Positions 14,860 to 21,210 of a stretch of DNA of 25,219 bases are shown here, one piece after another. The notes under the pieces were generated by a model. That model was not told the DNA's origin, did no database searches, and was given only the letters and a program-made list of their open reading frames with translations. The DNA is from a virus. The first letter of the stretch is position 1. Each line of letters opens with the position of its first letter. The position numbers were made by a program, and so were the translations under genes. Where the stretch lies: the IMG/VR virus record IMGVR_UViG_3300036945_000500, positions 1 through 25,219 of that record. One strand, given 5' to 3'.

Positions 14860-15299
14860 TTGAGTTCGCTTAAGAAGCCAATGATAGTACCTTCACGCTC
14901 AAGGATTTCGAGGCAACGAGTATACCAGACTACTTTACGTACTTCTTGTAGTTCGTTATCTTTCTTACCCATACGCATGAGGTACTTATAGATTTGACCG
15001 AGTAAATGCTTTTTCAAGCCTTCTTTACCAAGGATAAATTCCATACATTCGATATACTGGTAGTTACCTACGATACCTTGGTAGTGGTCTGGGTTGATTT
15101 GGTCTTTGGTCATAGGTGTAGTTAAGATTTTGAAAGAGGTTTGGTGTTCATCAATTTCTTGATTGTATGATTTAGCGAATGTTTCAGGCCATACTTTCTT
15201 TGTTAGGTATTGGTCATAGAAGTCTTGTTTGTTATCAACACCGAATTCACGTTTGTAGTCTGCAGCTTTCCACAGCTGTTTGTCATTATCAATAAACAT
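14856..15299 (-). CDS. T7 gp1.7-like protein (DUF3310 domain)
   Basis: 147 residues with the start at 15299, chosen because AAGGAG lies 7 nt upstream; the frame is open to 15341. The C-terminal part INPDHYQG...YIECMEFIL...KKHLLGQIYKYLMRMGKK, ending in VVWYTRCLEIL, is the DUF3310 pattern found in T7 gene 1.7, described as a nucleoside mono/diphosphate kinase without a Walker motif. The N-terminal part (about 60 residues) has no recognised domain. A role in dNTP supply fits the neighbouring nucleotide genes. Confidence 0.8.
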   Translation of the reverse strand: MFIDNDKQLWKAADYKREFGVDNKQDFYDQYLTKKVWPETFAKSYNQEIDEHQTSFKILTTPMTKDQINPDHYQGIVGNYQYIECMEFILGKEGLKKHLLGQIYKYLMRMGKKDNELQEVRKVVWYTRCLEILEREGTIIGFLSELK

Positions 15300-15531
15300 C
15301 GCCATTCTCCTTGATTTTAGTATCTTCGTAGGGTGCAGCAAAGCGGCGATAGAACTCTAGTTTAGCACCTTCTAAGGCACCTACTACGTCATTGATACTT
15401 TGGTATGATACACCTGTATCGCTCATGTATGCAATACATAGTTCAGTCAGCATGAAGTTTAATTCACCTGCTGTTATTGGTACATCTTTGGTTTTAAGTT
15501 TAATACGGCGGTCAGATTTGATGTATGGCAT
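15289..15531 (-). CDS. Conserved small phage protein, 80 residues
   Basis: MPYIKSDRRIKLK, AGELNFMLTELCIAY, then INDVVGALEGAKLEFYRR and a closing PYEDTKIKENGDVY form a pattern seen in many phage genomes, with no known function. Its ATG follows the stop of a 29-residue ORF (TAATG), and it overlaps the gp1.7-like gene by 11 nt. In other phages this protein often lies near nucleotide-metabolism genes. Confidence 0.8.
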   Translation of the reverse strand: MPYIKSDRRIKLKTKDVPITAGELNFMLTELCIAYMSDTGVSYQSINDVVGALEGAKLEFYRRFAAPYEDTKIKENGDVY

Positions 15532-15620
15532 TAGATATGTACCTTTGCTGGTTTAAATAGTTGAGAGATTACGCATACAGATGCGAAACATACAATACAA
15601 GTCCAGATGATAGCAAACAT
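15531..15620 (-). CDS. Tiny membrane protein, 29 residues
   Basis: The ORF starts with an ATG that overlaps the endonuclease VII stop (TAATG) and ends with a TAA overlapping the next ATG (TAATG), filling the gap exactly. The product FAIIWTCIVCFASVCVISQL (residues 2-21) is one hydrophobic helix with a short basic tail. Both junctions are diagnostic of real translation in this genome. Confidence 0.6.
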   Translation of the reverse strand: MFAIIWTCIVCFASVCVISQLFKPAKVHI

Positions 15621-16024
15621 TAGTTTTGTTCTTTAAATGATTTTAGGTATTTTACAGCATTGGATAGGTTTTCTTCTGATTCGTAGAATTTCCCTAATCC
15701 AATATTACATGAGGAACATAAGAGTTTTCTTATTTTTCCTGTGTTGTGGTTATGATCAATTACTGCTGAGTTTTCATCTTTGTCACCTTTACTGAATCTA
15801 CCAGATAATGCTATTTCTTTTTGGCAAATTGCACATTTATGGTTTTGTTCGTTTAGTAATTTTAAACGATCACCATTAGTTATGCCATATTTTGATAACA
15901 GTTTTGAGCAAGTATGGCATTGCTTATGTTGTATAATTCCTTTTGGTCCTGCTCTAGATGTTGGGCATAAATTATTACATCCTTCATGTTTACAGATTAG
16001 TCTTTCATCGTTTTCTTTGTACAT
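15620..16024 (-). CDS. Recombination endonuclease VII-like nuclease
   Basis: 134 residues. CAICQKE (C64, C67), VIDHNHNTGKIRKLLCSSCN with D90, H91, H93, C103 and C106, then IGLGKF: the His-Cys/ββα-metal fold of T4 endonuclease VII, which cuts branched DNA. A second cysteine cluster at the N-terminus (C11, C16, C20, C36, C39) suggests an extra zinc site. Phages use this family to resolve Holliday junctions or as homing nucleases. It is the first gene after the promoter at 16029-16052. Its ATG is about 10 nt from the predicted start, and AGGAGG forms both the promoter end and the ribosome-binding site. Confidence 0.9.
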   Translation of the reverse strand: MYKENDERLICKHEGCNNLCPTSRAGPKGIIQHKQCHTCSKLLSKYGITNGDRLKLLNEQNHKCAICQKEIALSGRFSKGDKDENSAVIDHNHNTGKIRKLLCSSCNIGLGKFYESEENLSNAVKYLKSFKEQN

Positions 16025-16028
16025 TGGT

Positions 16029-16052
16029 ACCTCCTATTAGGCTCCGACTAAC
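16029..16052 (-). promoter_or_regulatory. Predicted phage promoter merged with a ribosome-binding site
   Basis: The minus strand reads TTAGTCGGAGCCTAATAGG, close to consensus, continuing AGGTACCAATG. The predicted start (G at 16034) gives RNA beginning GGAGGUACCAAUG, so the Shine-Dalgarno sequence is the very 5' end of the message. Confidence 0.72.
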
Positions 16053-16057
16053 CAATG

Positions 16058-16465
16058 TCACAGATATTCGCAGATGATAGTGTCACAAGCTTTATCGACA
16101 GTTGAACGCCATTCAGTGACAAGGGACTCAAAGAATGGGTGGATAATAGAAGCATCAGCTTTGAATGCTACTACGGGTTTACGTAGGACATACGAAGCGT
16201 AGAATACTTCCATAGCAGTACCATGCTTGGCTACTGTTGGGTTATCAAGGTTGACAAGGATAATGTCAGACTCTTGAATGTCTCGTAGGTCTAACTCGAA
16301 GATACGTTTCATAGCACGTTGTTCGAAGTTATGGATACGGCGAGTAGGGTCTAAGGTTAGGACATCATTTTGGATTAGTTGCCATGTAGCAATGTTACGC
16401 CAACCCTTAGCGGATTCAGCCGATACATGTTCCATTGGACCTGCTAGGTATACAGTACGTTTCAT
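16058..16465 (-). CDS. Nucleoside 2-deoxyribosyltransferase-like protein
   Basis: 135 residues. YLAGPME (6-12) is the N-terminal substrate motif of the nucleoside 2-deoxyribosyltransferase/DUF4406 group. LDLRDIQESDIILVNL and GTAMEVFYASYVLRKPVVAF contain the catalytic-type glutamate region (ME in GTAMEV). The family transfers deoxyribose between bases or cleaves deoxynucleosides, and in phages is thought to recycle nucleotides. It starts with an ATGA overlap with the next upstream gene and ends just before the promoter at 16029. Confidence 0.8.
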   Translation of the reverse strand: MKRTVYLAGPMEHVSAESAKGWRNIATWQLIQNDVLTLDPTRRIHNFEQRAMKRIFELDLRDIQESDIILVNLDNPTVAKHGTAMEVFYASYVLRKPVVAFKADASIIHPFFESLVTEWRSTVDKACDTIICEYL

Positions 16466-16626
16466 ACATTATCCTTTAACATTTCTTGGTAGATTTTTAC
16501 TGCTTCGTCATGACCTTGCCAGTTGTCTACACCAGCAGCGTCTAAAGCTTCACCCCATAAGGCAGCTTTAACTAGGTCATCGTATTCAGAGCGGTTAATA
16601 ATCATTTCGTGTTTACTTAGCGTCAT
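16462..16626 (-). CDS. Conserved small phage protein, 54 residues
   Basis: The product begins MTLSKHEMIINRSEYDDLVK and contains AALWGEALDAAGVDNWQGHD, a pattern I associate with small phage proteins of unknown role. The frame stays open to 16713 but would overlap the next gene by 100 nt. The ATG at 16626 follows AAGGAG by 10 nt. The ATG at 16605 is an alternative start. Confidence 0.65.
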   Translation of the reverse strand: MTLSKHEMIINRSEYDDLVKAALWGEALDAAGVDNWQGHDEAVKIYQEMLKDNV

Positions 16627-16777
16627 CACTTTGATACTCCTTGCAGTCAATGCTAAAGTCACTGATAGCGATAGGGAAGTCAGTACTACCCCACCACTTA
16701 GTACCGCCTTCAATCACTTTATCAGTAATTTGTCGGTGGCATTCTTTGTTTTGACATTTTGCATTACAGAATGTCAT
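16613..16777 (-). CDS. Small cysteine-rich phage protein, 54 residues
   Basis: The product begins MTFCNAKCQNKECHRQITDK and later has WWGSTDFPIAISDFSIDCKE. The four cysteines and a histidine (C4, C8, C13, H14, C47 region) suggest zinc binding. Similar small phage proteins with the 'PIA.SDFS..C..Y' ending are familiar but uncharacterised. The start at 16777 lies just after the upstream TGA; ATGs at 16795 and 16792 are possible. Confidence 0.68.
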   Translation of the reverse strand: MTFCNAKCQNKECHRQITDKVIEGGTKWWGSTDFPIAISDFSIDCKEYQSDDAK

Positions 16778-16778
16778 A

Positions 16779-16961
16779 TCACGATAGCACATCATCTGTA
16801 TTAGCCTTGTTGAGTTTGTTTGCGTAGTCGTTAGCTTCTTTTGAGGTCAGAAACATTACTGCATCGTTGTAGCTGATATCTTTACCTGCTACACCGTAGT
16901 ACATACGATCGAAGCTATGTTTACCGAATACAAAGTAGTGGTCTAGCTCAGATGTCTTCAT
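16779..16961 (-). CDS. Hypothetical protein, 60 residues
   Basis: Unrecognised. The product starts MKTSELDHYFVFGKHSFDRM, then a helix with SKEANDYANKLNKAN, ending VLS. It overlaps the upstream gene by 14 nt and abuts the cysteine-rich gene downstream. Confidence 0.65.
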   Translation of the reverse strand: MKTSELDHYFVFGKHSFDRMYYGVAGKDISYNDAVMFLTSKEANDYANKLNKANTDDVLS

Positions 16962-17208
16962 CTTTGAATTCTTCTAAGAATTGTTGTACGATATAGTCTT
17001 TAACTCCTTCATCAATGATAGGTGAGATATCACGGTTGTGGTGGTCAGAGATCATAGACATCTTTTCAATGTAACATTCCTCTGGATAGTCAGGTTCATT
17101 TTTTAAACCGTAGTTATCAAGAGAACCTTTTTCTTCAGGCTGATAGTACATATCACACATGAATGTGATTTTGGTTTCTTCATCGAAGTAAATATAGTCG
17201 TGGTTCAT
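16948..17208 (-). CDS. Hypothetical acidic protein, 86 residues
   Basis: The start at 17208 is chosen because its ATG forms an ATGA with the stop of the 45-residue gene upstream; the frame is open to 17283. The product begins MNHDYIYFDEETKITFMCDM and is strongly acidic (many D and E, ending FKDEDI). No family is recognised. The low pI could fit a DNA-mimic or protein inhibitor, but nothing specific supports that. Confidence 0.65.
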   Translation of the reverse strand: MNHDYIYFDEETKITFMCDMYYQPEEKGSLDNYGLKNEPDYPEECYIEKMSMISDHHNRDISPIIDEGVKDYIVQQFLEEFKDEDI

Positions 17209-17342
17209 GTTGATAACACTTGTAGAGTCATGTTGATTGCTTGCACAATCATCATTTGTTCTTGTGGATGCAGTTGATCCCAAGGTCGGCTGTTAGGAAA
17301 ATGTTCTTGCATTTTCTTATAGTATTGTTCTACATCACTCAT
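17205..17342 (-). CDS. Small hypothetical protein, 45 residues
   Basis: The ORF starts within the last 8 nt of the RNA ligase gene and ends in an ATGA overlap with the next gene. The product begins MSDVEQYYKKMQEHFPNSRP and contains WDQLHPQEQMMIVQAINMTL, resembling small phage proteins with a 'W..L.P..Q......N..L' pattern. It is helical. The function is unknown. Confidence 0.68.
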   Translation of the reverse strand: MSDVEQYYKKMQEHFPNSRPWDQLHPQEQMMIVQAINMTLQVLST

Positions 17343-18363
17343 TTGTTAGTAACCATTCATTGTTAATTGCTTTGAAAGAACTATCATTATCGAGACACTT
17401 GAATACAACTCCTTCTGCTGGTTTGTTGATAAGGAACGAGATACCTTGACAACCTTCGAGGATAGTCTCTACGGTCTCATCTGCAAGGGTTTGTATTGTA
17501 ATCATTGGTACAGCACGAAGACCCATGTGTTTAGTCATTGAGCGAGTGTACTCACAATCTAGATACTGTTGGTTATCGATATCGTACATATCGTACACAA
17601 AGAATGTGTGCTCAGACAGTTCGTAGTAGTTACCTTGGATGCCGGGACCACAGAGTTCGCCTTGGATAGCCCAGTTATTACGGGTGGTAGGCATGGATTC
17701 ATTGAGCTTTAGTTTAAGAGCCATAGCAACAAAGGCGTTACTAGTATCTTCAATTTTAAGGTCGATGTTACGAGAGCATACACCGAAGACACCGTCTTTG
17801 AGGTACACAGTCATTGAGGAACCATCAAGCTTCTCAGTGACTTCCCACAATGATGGTTCTCTAGACCACGCTTCAACAGTACGGCTTAGGTTTTGAACTC
17901 GTTCTTGGTCTGTTTTACGGATGAATTGAGGGAAATTACCTTTCATCATGCCACGTAGTTGAGCTGGAATTTCGAGTTCCCACTTGAGGATACCTAAGAA
18001 TTCTGTTAGGTCTTCACCTTCAGTTACACCGAATTCATACCCTAGAGAGCTTTTAGGGATTTCAGATAGTGGTAGTAACAAACCTTGACTGATTTGCTTT
18101 TTGAGTTTAACCGTTTTGAGTCGTTCACCCTTAACGCCTTTGTATTCTTTAGGTTCTTTACCTGCTTTAGTCAGGAATGGAGCTACTTCGTTAGGAACCC
18201 ACGAGTCAATTTCTAGGTACACACATAAGTCACCTACTTCATACAAACCTTTTTGACATACTACTTTCCAACCATCTACAGTAGCTGTTTCAATTTTGTC
18301 AGCATCAGGAATAGGTGTTAGAGCAGAGATTCGGCGAATAGTTGCTAGTTTACGGTCAGTCAT
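17335..18363 (-). CDS. RNA ligase (Rnl5/DRB0094-like)
   Basis: 342 residues. The N-terminal part (1-115), with RKLATIRRISALTPIPDADK and VDGWKVVCQKGLYEVGD, is the OB-type domain typical of the Deinococcus DRB0094/Naegleria Rnl5 ligases. The nucleotidyltransferase core has motif I EKLDGSS with K178, IQGELCGPGIQGN (233-245), FFVYDMYD (254-261), AEGVVFK (motif IV, E317) and SFKAINNEWL (motif V, K331). It should seal nicked RNA, including broken tRNAs. With six phage tRNA genes in the window, tRNA repair after host anticodon cleavage is a reasonable role but is inferred. Confidence 0.9.
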   Translation of the reverse strand: MTDRKLATIRRISALTPIPDADKIETATVDGWKVVCQKGLYEVGDLCVYLEIDSWVPNEVAPFLTKAGKEPKEYKGVKGERLKTVKLKKQISQGLLLPLSEIPKSSLGYEFGVTEGEDLTEFLGILKWELEIPAQLRGMMKGNFPQFIRKTDQERVQNLSRTVEAWSREPSLWEVTEKLDGSSMTVYLKDGVFGVCSRNIDLKIEDTSNAFVAMALKLKLNESMPTTRNNWAIQGELCGPGIQGNYYELSEHTFFVYDMYDIDNQQYLDCEYTRSMTKHMGLRAVPMITIQTLADETVETILEGCQGISFLINKPAEGVVFKCLDNDSSFKAINNEWLLTNE

Positions 18364-18364
18364 A

Positions 18365-18649
18365 TTAGGATCCCATCATTTCAACATAAGGTTTGTACAT
18401 AGTGTTACGAGTCTCGAAGCTACCGTCATCAAACTTATTAAGCACAGATGAGGTACGTACTTTATCAGAACCCCATGCAGGATGATTAACAGTACGTACA
18501 TGAGCTACCTCATGACCTTCAAACATATCTGTATCAAAGATAGGTGTACCTACAAAGAACACAACTGGCTTTTCGTAGTCAGCTGGGCGTTCTTCGAGAT
18601 GTTTGCTGTATTGAATAGCAGTGTTAATAGATCCGATATCACCGATCAT
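18365..18649 (-). CDS. Hypothetical protein, 94 residues
   Basis: Not recognised. It contains KPVVFFVGTPIFDTDMFEGH and HEVAHVRTVNHPAWGSDKVR, then a C-terminal KPYVEMMGS, and looks like a compact alpha/beta protein. The HEVAH string resembles an HExxH zinc motif, but there is no further protease signature. It ends 1 nt before the RNA ligase ATG and is coupled to the upstream gene by ATGA. Confidence 0.68.
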   Translation of the reverse strand: MIGDIGSINTAIQYSKHLEERPADYEKPVVFFVGTPIFDTDMFEGHEVAHVRTVNHPAWGSDKVRTSSVLNKFDDGSFETRNTMYKPYVEMMGS

Positions 18650-18804
18650 TGTGTTTCCTTTACTTCTTCAACATAAACTTCACCGGGGTCAAAACCTAGG
18701 TCAAGATAGACTTCATCATAGACAGCGGATTCAGATGTTCCTTCAGTGTAGTATTCTACGGTTGAACCTGAATCATAGTTGATACATACCCAAAATGTTT
18801 TCAT
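18646..18804 (-). CDS. Small hypothetical protein, 52 residues
   Basis: The ORF overlaps both neighbours by 4 nt (ATGA). The product begins MKTFWVCINYDSGSTVEYYT and is acidic, ending GEVYVEEVKETQ. The beta-strand pattern and conserved-looking aromatic residues suggest a small folded domain. No family recognised. Confidence 0.7.
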   Translation of the reverse strand: MKTFWVCINYDSGSTVEYYTEGTSESAVYDEVYLDLGFDPGEVYVEEVKETQ

Positions 18805-19040
18805 TTTAGTTCCTTAAGGGCTTTACGGATACGAGCAGCTTTGCTGCGGTCATTTCTTAATTCTGTTTTCCAGAAGTTTAGTTTCTTGAATTCATCTGAC
18901 GTTTCGTTTGCTAGTAGGATATCACAACGGTCGTAGTAGTTGGATACTGCTGCTTTGTCAAAAGCGATATCATCTTCTAGCTCATTTAAATTATTAGTTA
19001 ATGCTTGTCGTGCTAGTACTCGTGCTGAATGGCTGATCAT
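18801..19040 (-). CDS. Hypothetical helical protein, 79 residues
   Basis: The start at 19040 is chosen because AGGA lies 7-8 nt upstream; the open frame to 19082 would run into a terminator hairpin. The product begins MISHSARVLARQALTNNLNE and is almost entirely helical and charged, with coiled-coil character and a basic C-terminus (RSKAARIRKALKELK). No family recognised. Confidence 0.7.
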   Translation of the reverse strand: MISHSARVLARQALTNNLNELEDDIAFDKAAVSNYYDRCDILLANETSDEFKKLNFWKTELRNDRSKAARIRKALKELK

Positions 19041-19064
19041 AGGTGTTCCTTTTGGATAGAAGAA

Positions 19065-19116
19065 ATAAAAAAGCCCGTTCAACAGACTGGTGGGTCTGCC
19101 GAAGGGCTAGTTTTTA
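19065..19116 (-). terminator. Rho-independent-type terminator after the SSB gene
   Basis: On the minus strand the hairpin AGCCC (19108-19104) with GGGCT (19076-19072), supported by an inner CAGAC / GTCTG pair, is followed by a run of six T. On the plus strand the same hairpin is followed by AGTTTTTA, so it may work both ways. It separates the SSB gene from the downstream small genes. Confidence 0.75.
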
Positions 19117-19134
19117 TAGTGGGTAATCGTCAGT

Positions 19135-19662
19135 TCAGAAGTCTGCTGGTGAGTGGCCTGTTGGGGCTGGTTCATCACCGTCATCATCGAAGTCAACGAA
19201 GTTACTATTCTTTGGTTCGTATTTAACGAGGTTAGATACTTGTACTGCAGTGAGCATTACAGAGGTACCTTCTTTAGTTACAACACCTTTAGGTGTCTTG
19301 ATTTGGTAGTCTTTCAAGAACACCATGACGTTACCTACAGAGCCATTACCGATGGTCTTAGGGTCGAGTGGCTGTTTGCTTATATCAACGACACGTACTT
19401 TAGTGGCATCTGTACCGTCTTTCTTTTGAGCTTTCTTCTTGAGGTTAATAGATACTTTACCTGTATCTTTACCGTCACGGTCTTTGACAGGCTTAGTCTT
19501 ACCGTAGGCTTCGAGTTCTGCAGCACGCTTTTTATCCACTTGAACGGAGATTTCGTACTGCTCGACTCCGAAGGGCGCTACTGGCTTGTCGAGTTTAACC
19601 CAGTGGAGTTCAACGTTCTTGATGATTTCGTTGCGGCCTTCAGTGTTTTGAGCTTGTGTCAT
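19135..19662 (-). CDS. Single-stranded DNA-binding protein (T7 gp2.5-like)
   Basis: 175 residues (T7 gp2.5: 232). The N-terminal part EGRNEIIKNVELHWVKLDKP and repeated basic strands (INLKKKAQKKDG) fit an OB-fold, and the C-terminus is a typical acidic tail, DFDDDGDEPAP...PADF, ending in Phe as in gp2.5, which uses it to contact polymerase and helicase. AAAGGAAAACAAA precedes the ATG. It is monocistronic-looking: an upstream intergenic region with promoter-like sequence and a terminator right after it. Family assignment rests on tail and context more than on motifs in the core. Confidence 0.8.
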   Translation of the reverse strand: MTQAQNTEGRNEIIKNVELHWVKLDKPVAPFGVEQYEISVQVDKKRAAELEAYGKTKPVKDRDGKDTGKVSINLKKKAQKKDGTDATKVRVVDISKQPLDPKTIGNGSVGNVMVFLKDYQIKTPKGVVTKEGTSVMLTAVQVSNLVKYEPKNSNFVDFDDDGDEPAPTGHSPADF

Positions 19663-19704
19663 TTTGTTTTCCTTTTGGAAGATAGTTAGTTTACGGTGAA
19701 TTTG

Positions 19705-19728
19705 CTAGATGGTACCTATTAGAAAATA
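19705..19728 (+). promoter_or_regulatory. Predicted plus-strand phage promoter for the packaging gene
   Basis: The plus strand reads CTAGATGGTACCTATTAGAA, sharing GGTACCTA-TAG with the minus-strand promoters; the likely start is the G at 19722. The reverse strand also contains CTAATAGG, so a minor minus-strand activity toward SSB is possible. The 28 nt that follow are AT-rich and lead to GAGG upstream of the ATG at 19750. Confidence 0.6.
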
Positions 19729-19749
19729 AATTTAAAAAGAGGTACACAA

Positions 19750-20139
19750 ATGAGCGAAGTTAAATTAGGGAAGGGTTTTAATCCTAAATCCCTAGATAAT
19801 CTCAAGAGGATTACTCCTGAGACGGCTAGAGCAAATCAGCTGAAGAGCGTTGTAGCTAAACAGGCTAATATTGCGGCTAGAGAACAGTTCAAGCTTAACG
19901 CTAAGAACTTTATTCAGGTGATGGATGAGCTACCAAAGCTTTCTCCATTAGACGTTATGCGAATGGCAATTCACAAAGCTATCGCTGAGGATAATTATGA
20001 GGATGCTGCTCGATATGCCTCCTTGTTGGCAGAGTATGAGAATCCTAAGTTAGCCCGTATTGAACAGACTAACACTAATCGTACTGCAGACCTTTCAGAT
20101 GAAGAGTTGCAAGAGATTATTCGTAAAGAAGGTTTATAA
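19750..20139 (+). CDS. Probable small terminase subunit-like DNA packaging protein
   Basis: 129 residues, the only plus-strand gene in the window. The N-terminus MSEVKLGKGFNPKSLDNLKR, a helical middle with LSPLDVMRMAIHKAIAEDNY and EDAARYASLLAEYENPKLAR, and the closing DLSDEELQEIIRKEG are typical of phage small terminase subunits, which recognise DNA for packaging and oligomerise through helices. No DNA-binding motif is certain, and the large terminase is not in the window. It has its own promoter-like site, GAGG ribosome-binding site and terminator. An alternative is a different DNA-binding or scaffold protein. Confidence 0.6.
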   Translation: MSEVKLGKGFNPKSLDNLKRITPETARANQLKSVVAKQANIAAREQFKLNAKNFIQVMDELPKLSPLDVMRMAIHKAIAEDNYEDAARYASLLAEYENPKLARIEQTNTNRTADLSDEELQEIIRKEGL

Positions 20140-20143
20140 AATA

Positions 20144-20174
20144 AAGAGAGAATCAATTACGATTCTCTTTTTTA
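20144..20174 (+). terminator. Terminator after the plus-strand packaging gene
   Basis: AGAGAATC (20147-20154), loop AATTAC, then GATTCTCT (20161-20168) followed by a six-T run form a strong Rho-independent hairpin. The minus strand also has a T-rich tail after the hairpin, so transcripts from the promoter at 20190 may also stop here. Confidence 0.85.
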
Positions 20175-20189
20175 TTCCTACTTAGAGAT

Positions 20190-20212
20190 GTTCCCTATTA
20201 GGTTCCGGCTAA
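20190..20212 (-). promoter_or_regulatory. Predicted phage promoter facing the plus-strand cassette
   Basis: The minus strand reads TTAGCCGGAACCTAATAGGG, one of the two best consensus copies; likely start G at 20195. It overlaps the stop codon of the gene at 20209-20394. Transcription would meet the hairpin at 20168-20147 within 30 nt and continue antisense to the packaging gene if it reads through, reaching SSB. Confidence 0.72.
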
Positions 20213-20394
20213 GACAAAGTCCAAGTTACGGTAGCTGTTTGCATTTTACCTAGCTCGTAGAACGCCATATCTTCAGGGTCAGCGTCATCATCGTGGTAGT
20301 TACGGAATTGACGGAATGCTTCTTCTGGACTTTCACCAAACGCTACATCAGCACCACGACAACAGTTGTGTTCTTGGGTCATACACATCCACAT
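20209..20394 (-). CDS. Conserved small phage protein, 61 residues
   Basis: The product begins MWMCMTQEHNCCRGADVAFG and has SPEEAFRQFRNYHDDDADPE then AFYELGKMQTATVTW. The 'SPEEAFRQF' plus 'FYEL' pattern occurs in small phage proteins of unknown role. AAAGG lies 8 nt before the ATG at 20394; an alternative ATG is at 20382. The stop is inside the promoter at 20190. Confidence 0.7.
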   Translation of the reverse strand: MWMCMTQEHNCCRGADVAFGESPEEAFRQFRNYHDDDADPEDMAFYELGKMQTATVTWTLS

Positions 20395-20398
20395 ATGA

Positions 20399-20725
20399 TT
20401 AACCTTTCTTGGACAAATAGAGAGCCATACGAGTAGCTAACGGGTAGGTTACCTCAGAGTACATACCTTCGTTTTTGTACTTTTCAGGTACTTCAAAGGC
20501 AGTAAACAGAGCATGCATACCGTTGAGTTCGTTGGTAGCTTCTGTATGGAGCTTTGAGTAGTAGTCTTTGTTACTCTGAGCGTATGATAGCTCTTTCTTA
20601 ACAGACTCTAATTCTGTTTTGTACTTCTTGTTATCTTCATAGATAGTTTTAACTTCAGCATCAGTGAGAGTGATGTTGATTGTTTCGAGGTCAGTGCCAG
20701 ATACAGAGATAGAGATTGTGTTCAT
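20399..20725 (-). CDS. Hypothetical coiled-coil protein, 108 residues
   Basis: The N-terminal segment MNTISISVSGTDLETINITL is beta-like, followed by TDAEVKTIYEDNKKYKTELE and a long charged helix to about residue 68, predicted coiled coil, then a compact end with VPEKYKNEGMYSEV. Not recognised. The spacing to the next gene is 4 nt. Confidence 0.72.
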   Translation of the reverse strand: MNTISISVSGTDLETINITLTDAEVKTIYEDNKKYKTELESVKKELSYAQSNKDYYSKLHTEATNELNGMHALFTAFEVPEKYKNEGMYSEVTYPLATRMALYLSKKG

Positions 20726-20734
20726 GATGTGCCC

Positions 20735-20989
20735 TTAGATTGAATGGTATTTAGTTACTGTTACTTGAACGGGTTTTACTTCGTCAATATCGATGTCACC
20801 ATACTCGTAGTCAGAGTAATAGTTACCTGAACGATTATGGATTACACGATAGAATTTGTTATCAAATTTTACGATGTCTTCACGGGAAGAGTAGTCTTTG
20901 TAGTCGTTTTCCCAGTCACCTTGTTGGATTACTTCAACGGTTTCAAGGTAGTCGTTATCTTCATCAAGTAGGATTTTATTTAAGTTCAT
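20735..20989 (-). CDS. Hypothetical acidic protein, 84 residues
   Basis: Very acidic, rich in D, E and Y (GDWENDYKDYSSREDIVKFD, then SGNYYSDYEYGDIDIDEVKP). The ATG overlaps the upstream stop by 1 nt (TAATG). No family recognised. Acidic early phage proteins are sometimes inhibitors that mimic DNA, but nothing specific shows that here. Confidence 0.7.
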   Translation of the reverse strand: MNLNKILLDEDNDYLETVEVIQQGDWENDYKDYSSREDIVKFDNKFYRVIHNRSGNYYSDYEYGDIDIDEVKPVQVTVTKYHSI

Positions 20990-21210
20990 TACAGTACGCC
21001 TTTACAAACAGTTTGATAGATATCATACAGGGTATCACCAGCTTCTTTACAAGTTGGGATATCGTTTTCGAACCCATTATCTTGGACTAATTCGAATAGT
21101 TTTACACCACTTAAGTGACTAATAGCTGAATACAACACTTTCAGCTCTTTATCGCTTAAGGTTAGAACGTGTGTTTGTGTTGTTACTGTGGTAGATACGA
21201 TTTCACTCAT
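20989..21210 (-). CDS. Hypothetical protein, 73 residues
   Basis: A Thr/Val-rich N-terminus (MSEIVSTTVTTQTHVLTLSD) leads into a helix KELKVLYSAISHLSGVKLFE. The layout (beta strand ending in LTLSD, then a helix with small hydrophobic residues) resembles that of the protein at 23563-23910, and both may belong to one broad phage family. It is coupled to its upstream neighbour by an ATGA overlap. The function is unknown. Confidence 0.7.
   Translation of the reverse strand: MSEIVSTTVTTQTHVLTLSDKELKVLYSAISHLSGVKLFELVQDNGFENDIPTCKEAGDTLYDIYQTVCKGVL

Noticed and set aside
18355-18372. GGATCCTAATATG at the junction before the RNA ligase gene
   Set aside because: It matches only CCTAATA; the TAA is the stop of the upstream gene and the upstream recognition bases are absent.
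18429-18530. HEVAH in the 94-residue protein as a second metalloprotease
   Set aside because: There is no third ligand or fold signature after the HExxH-like string, and the surrounding sequence is not the helix expected of a zinc protease.
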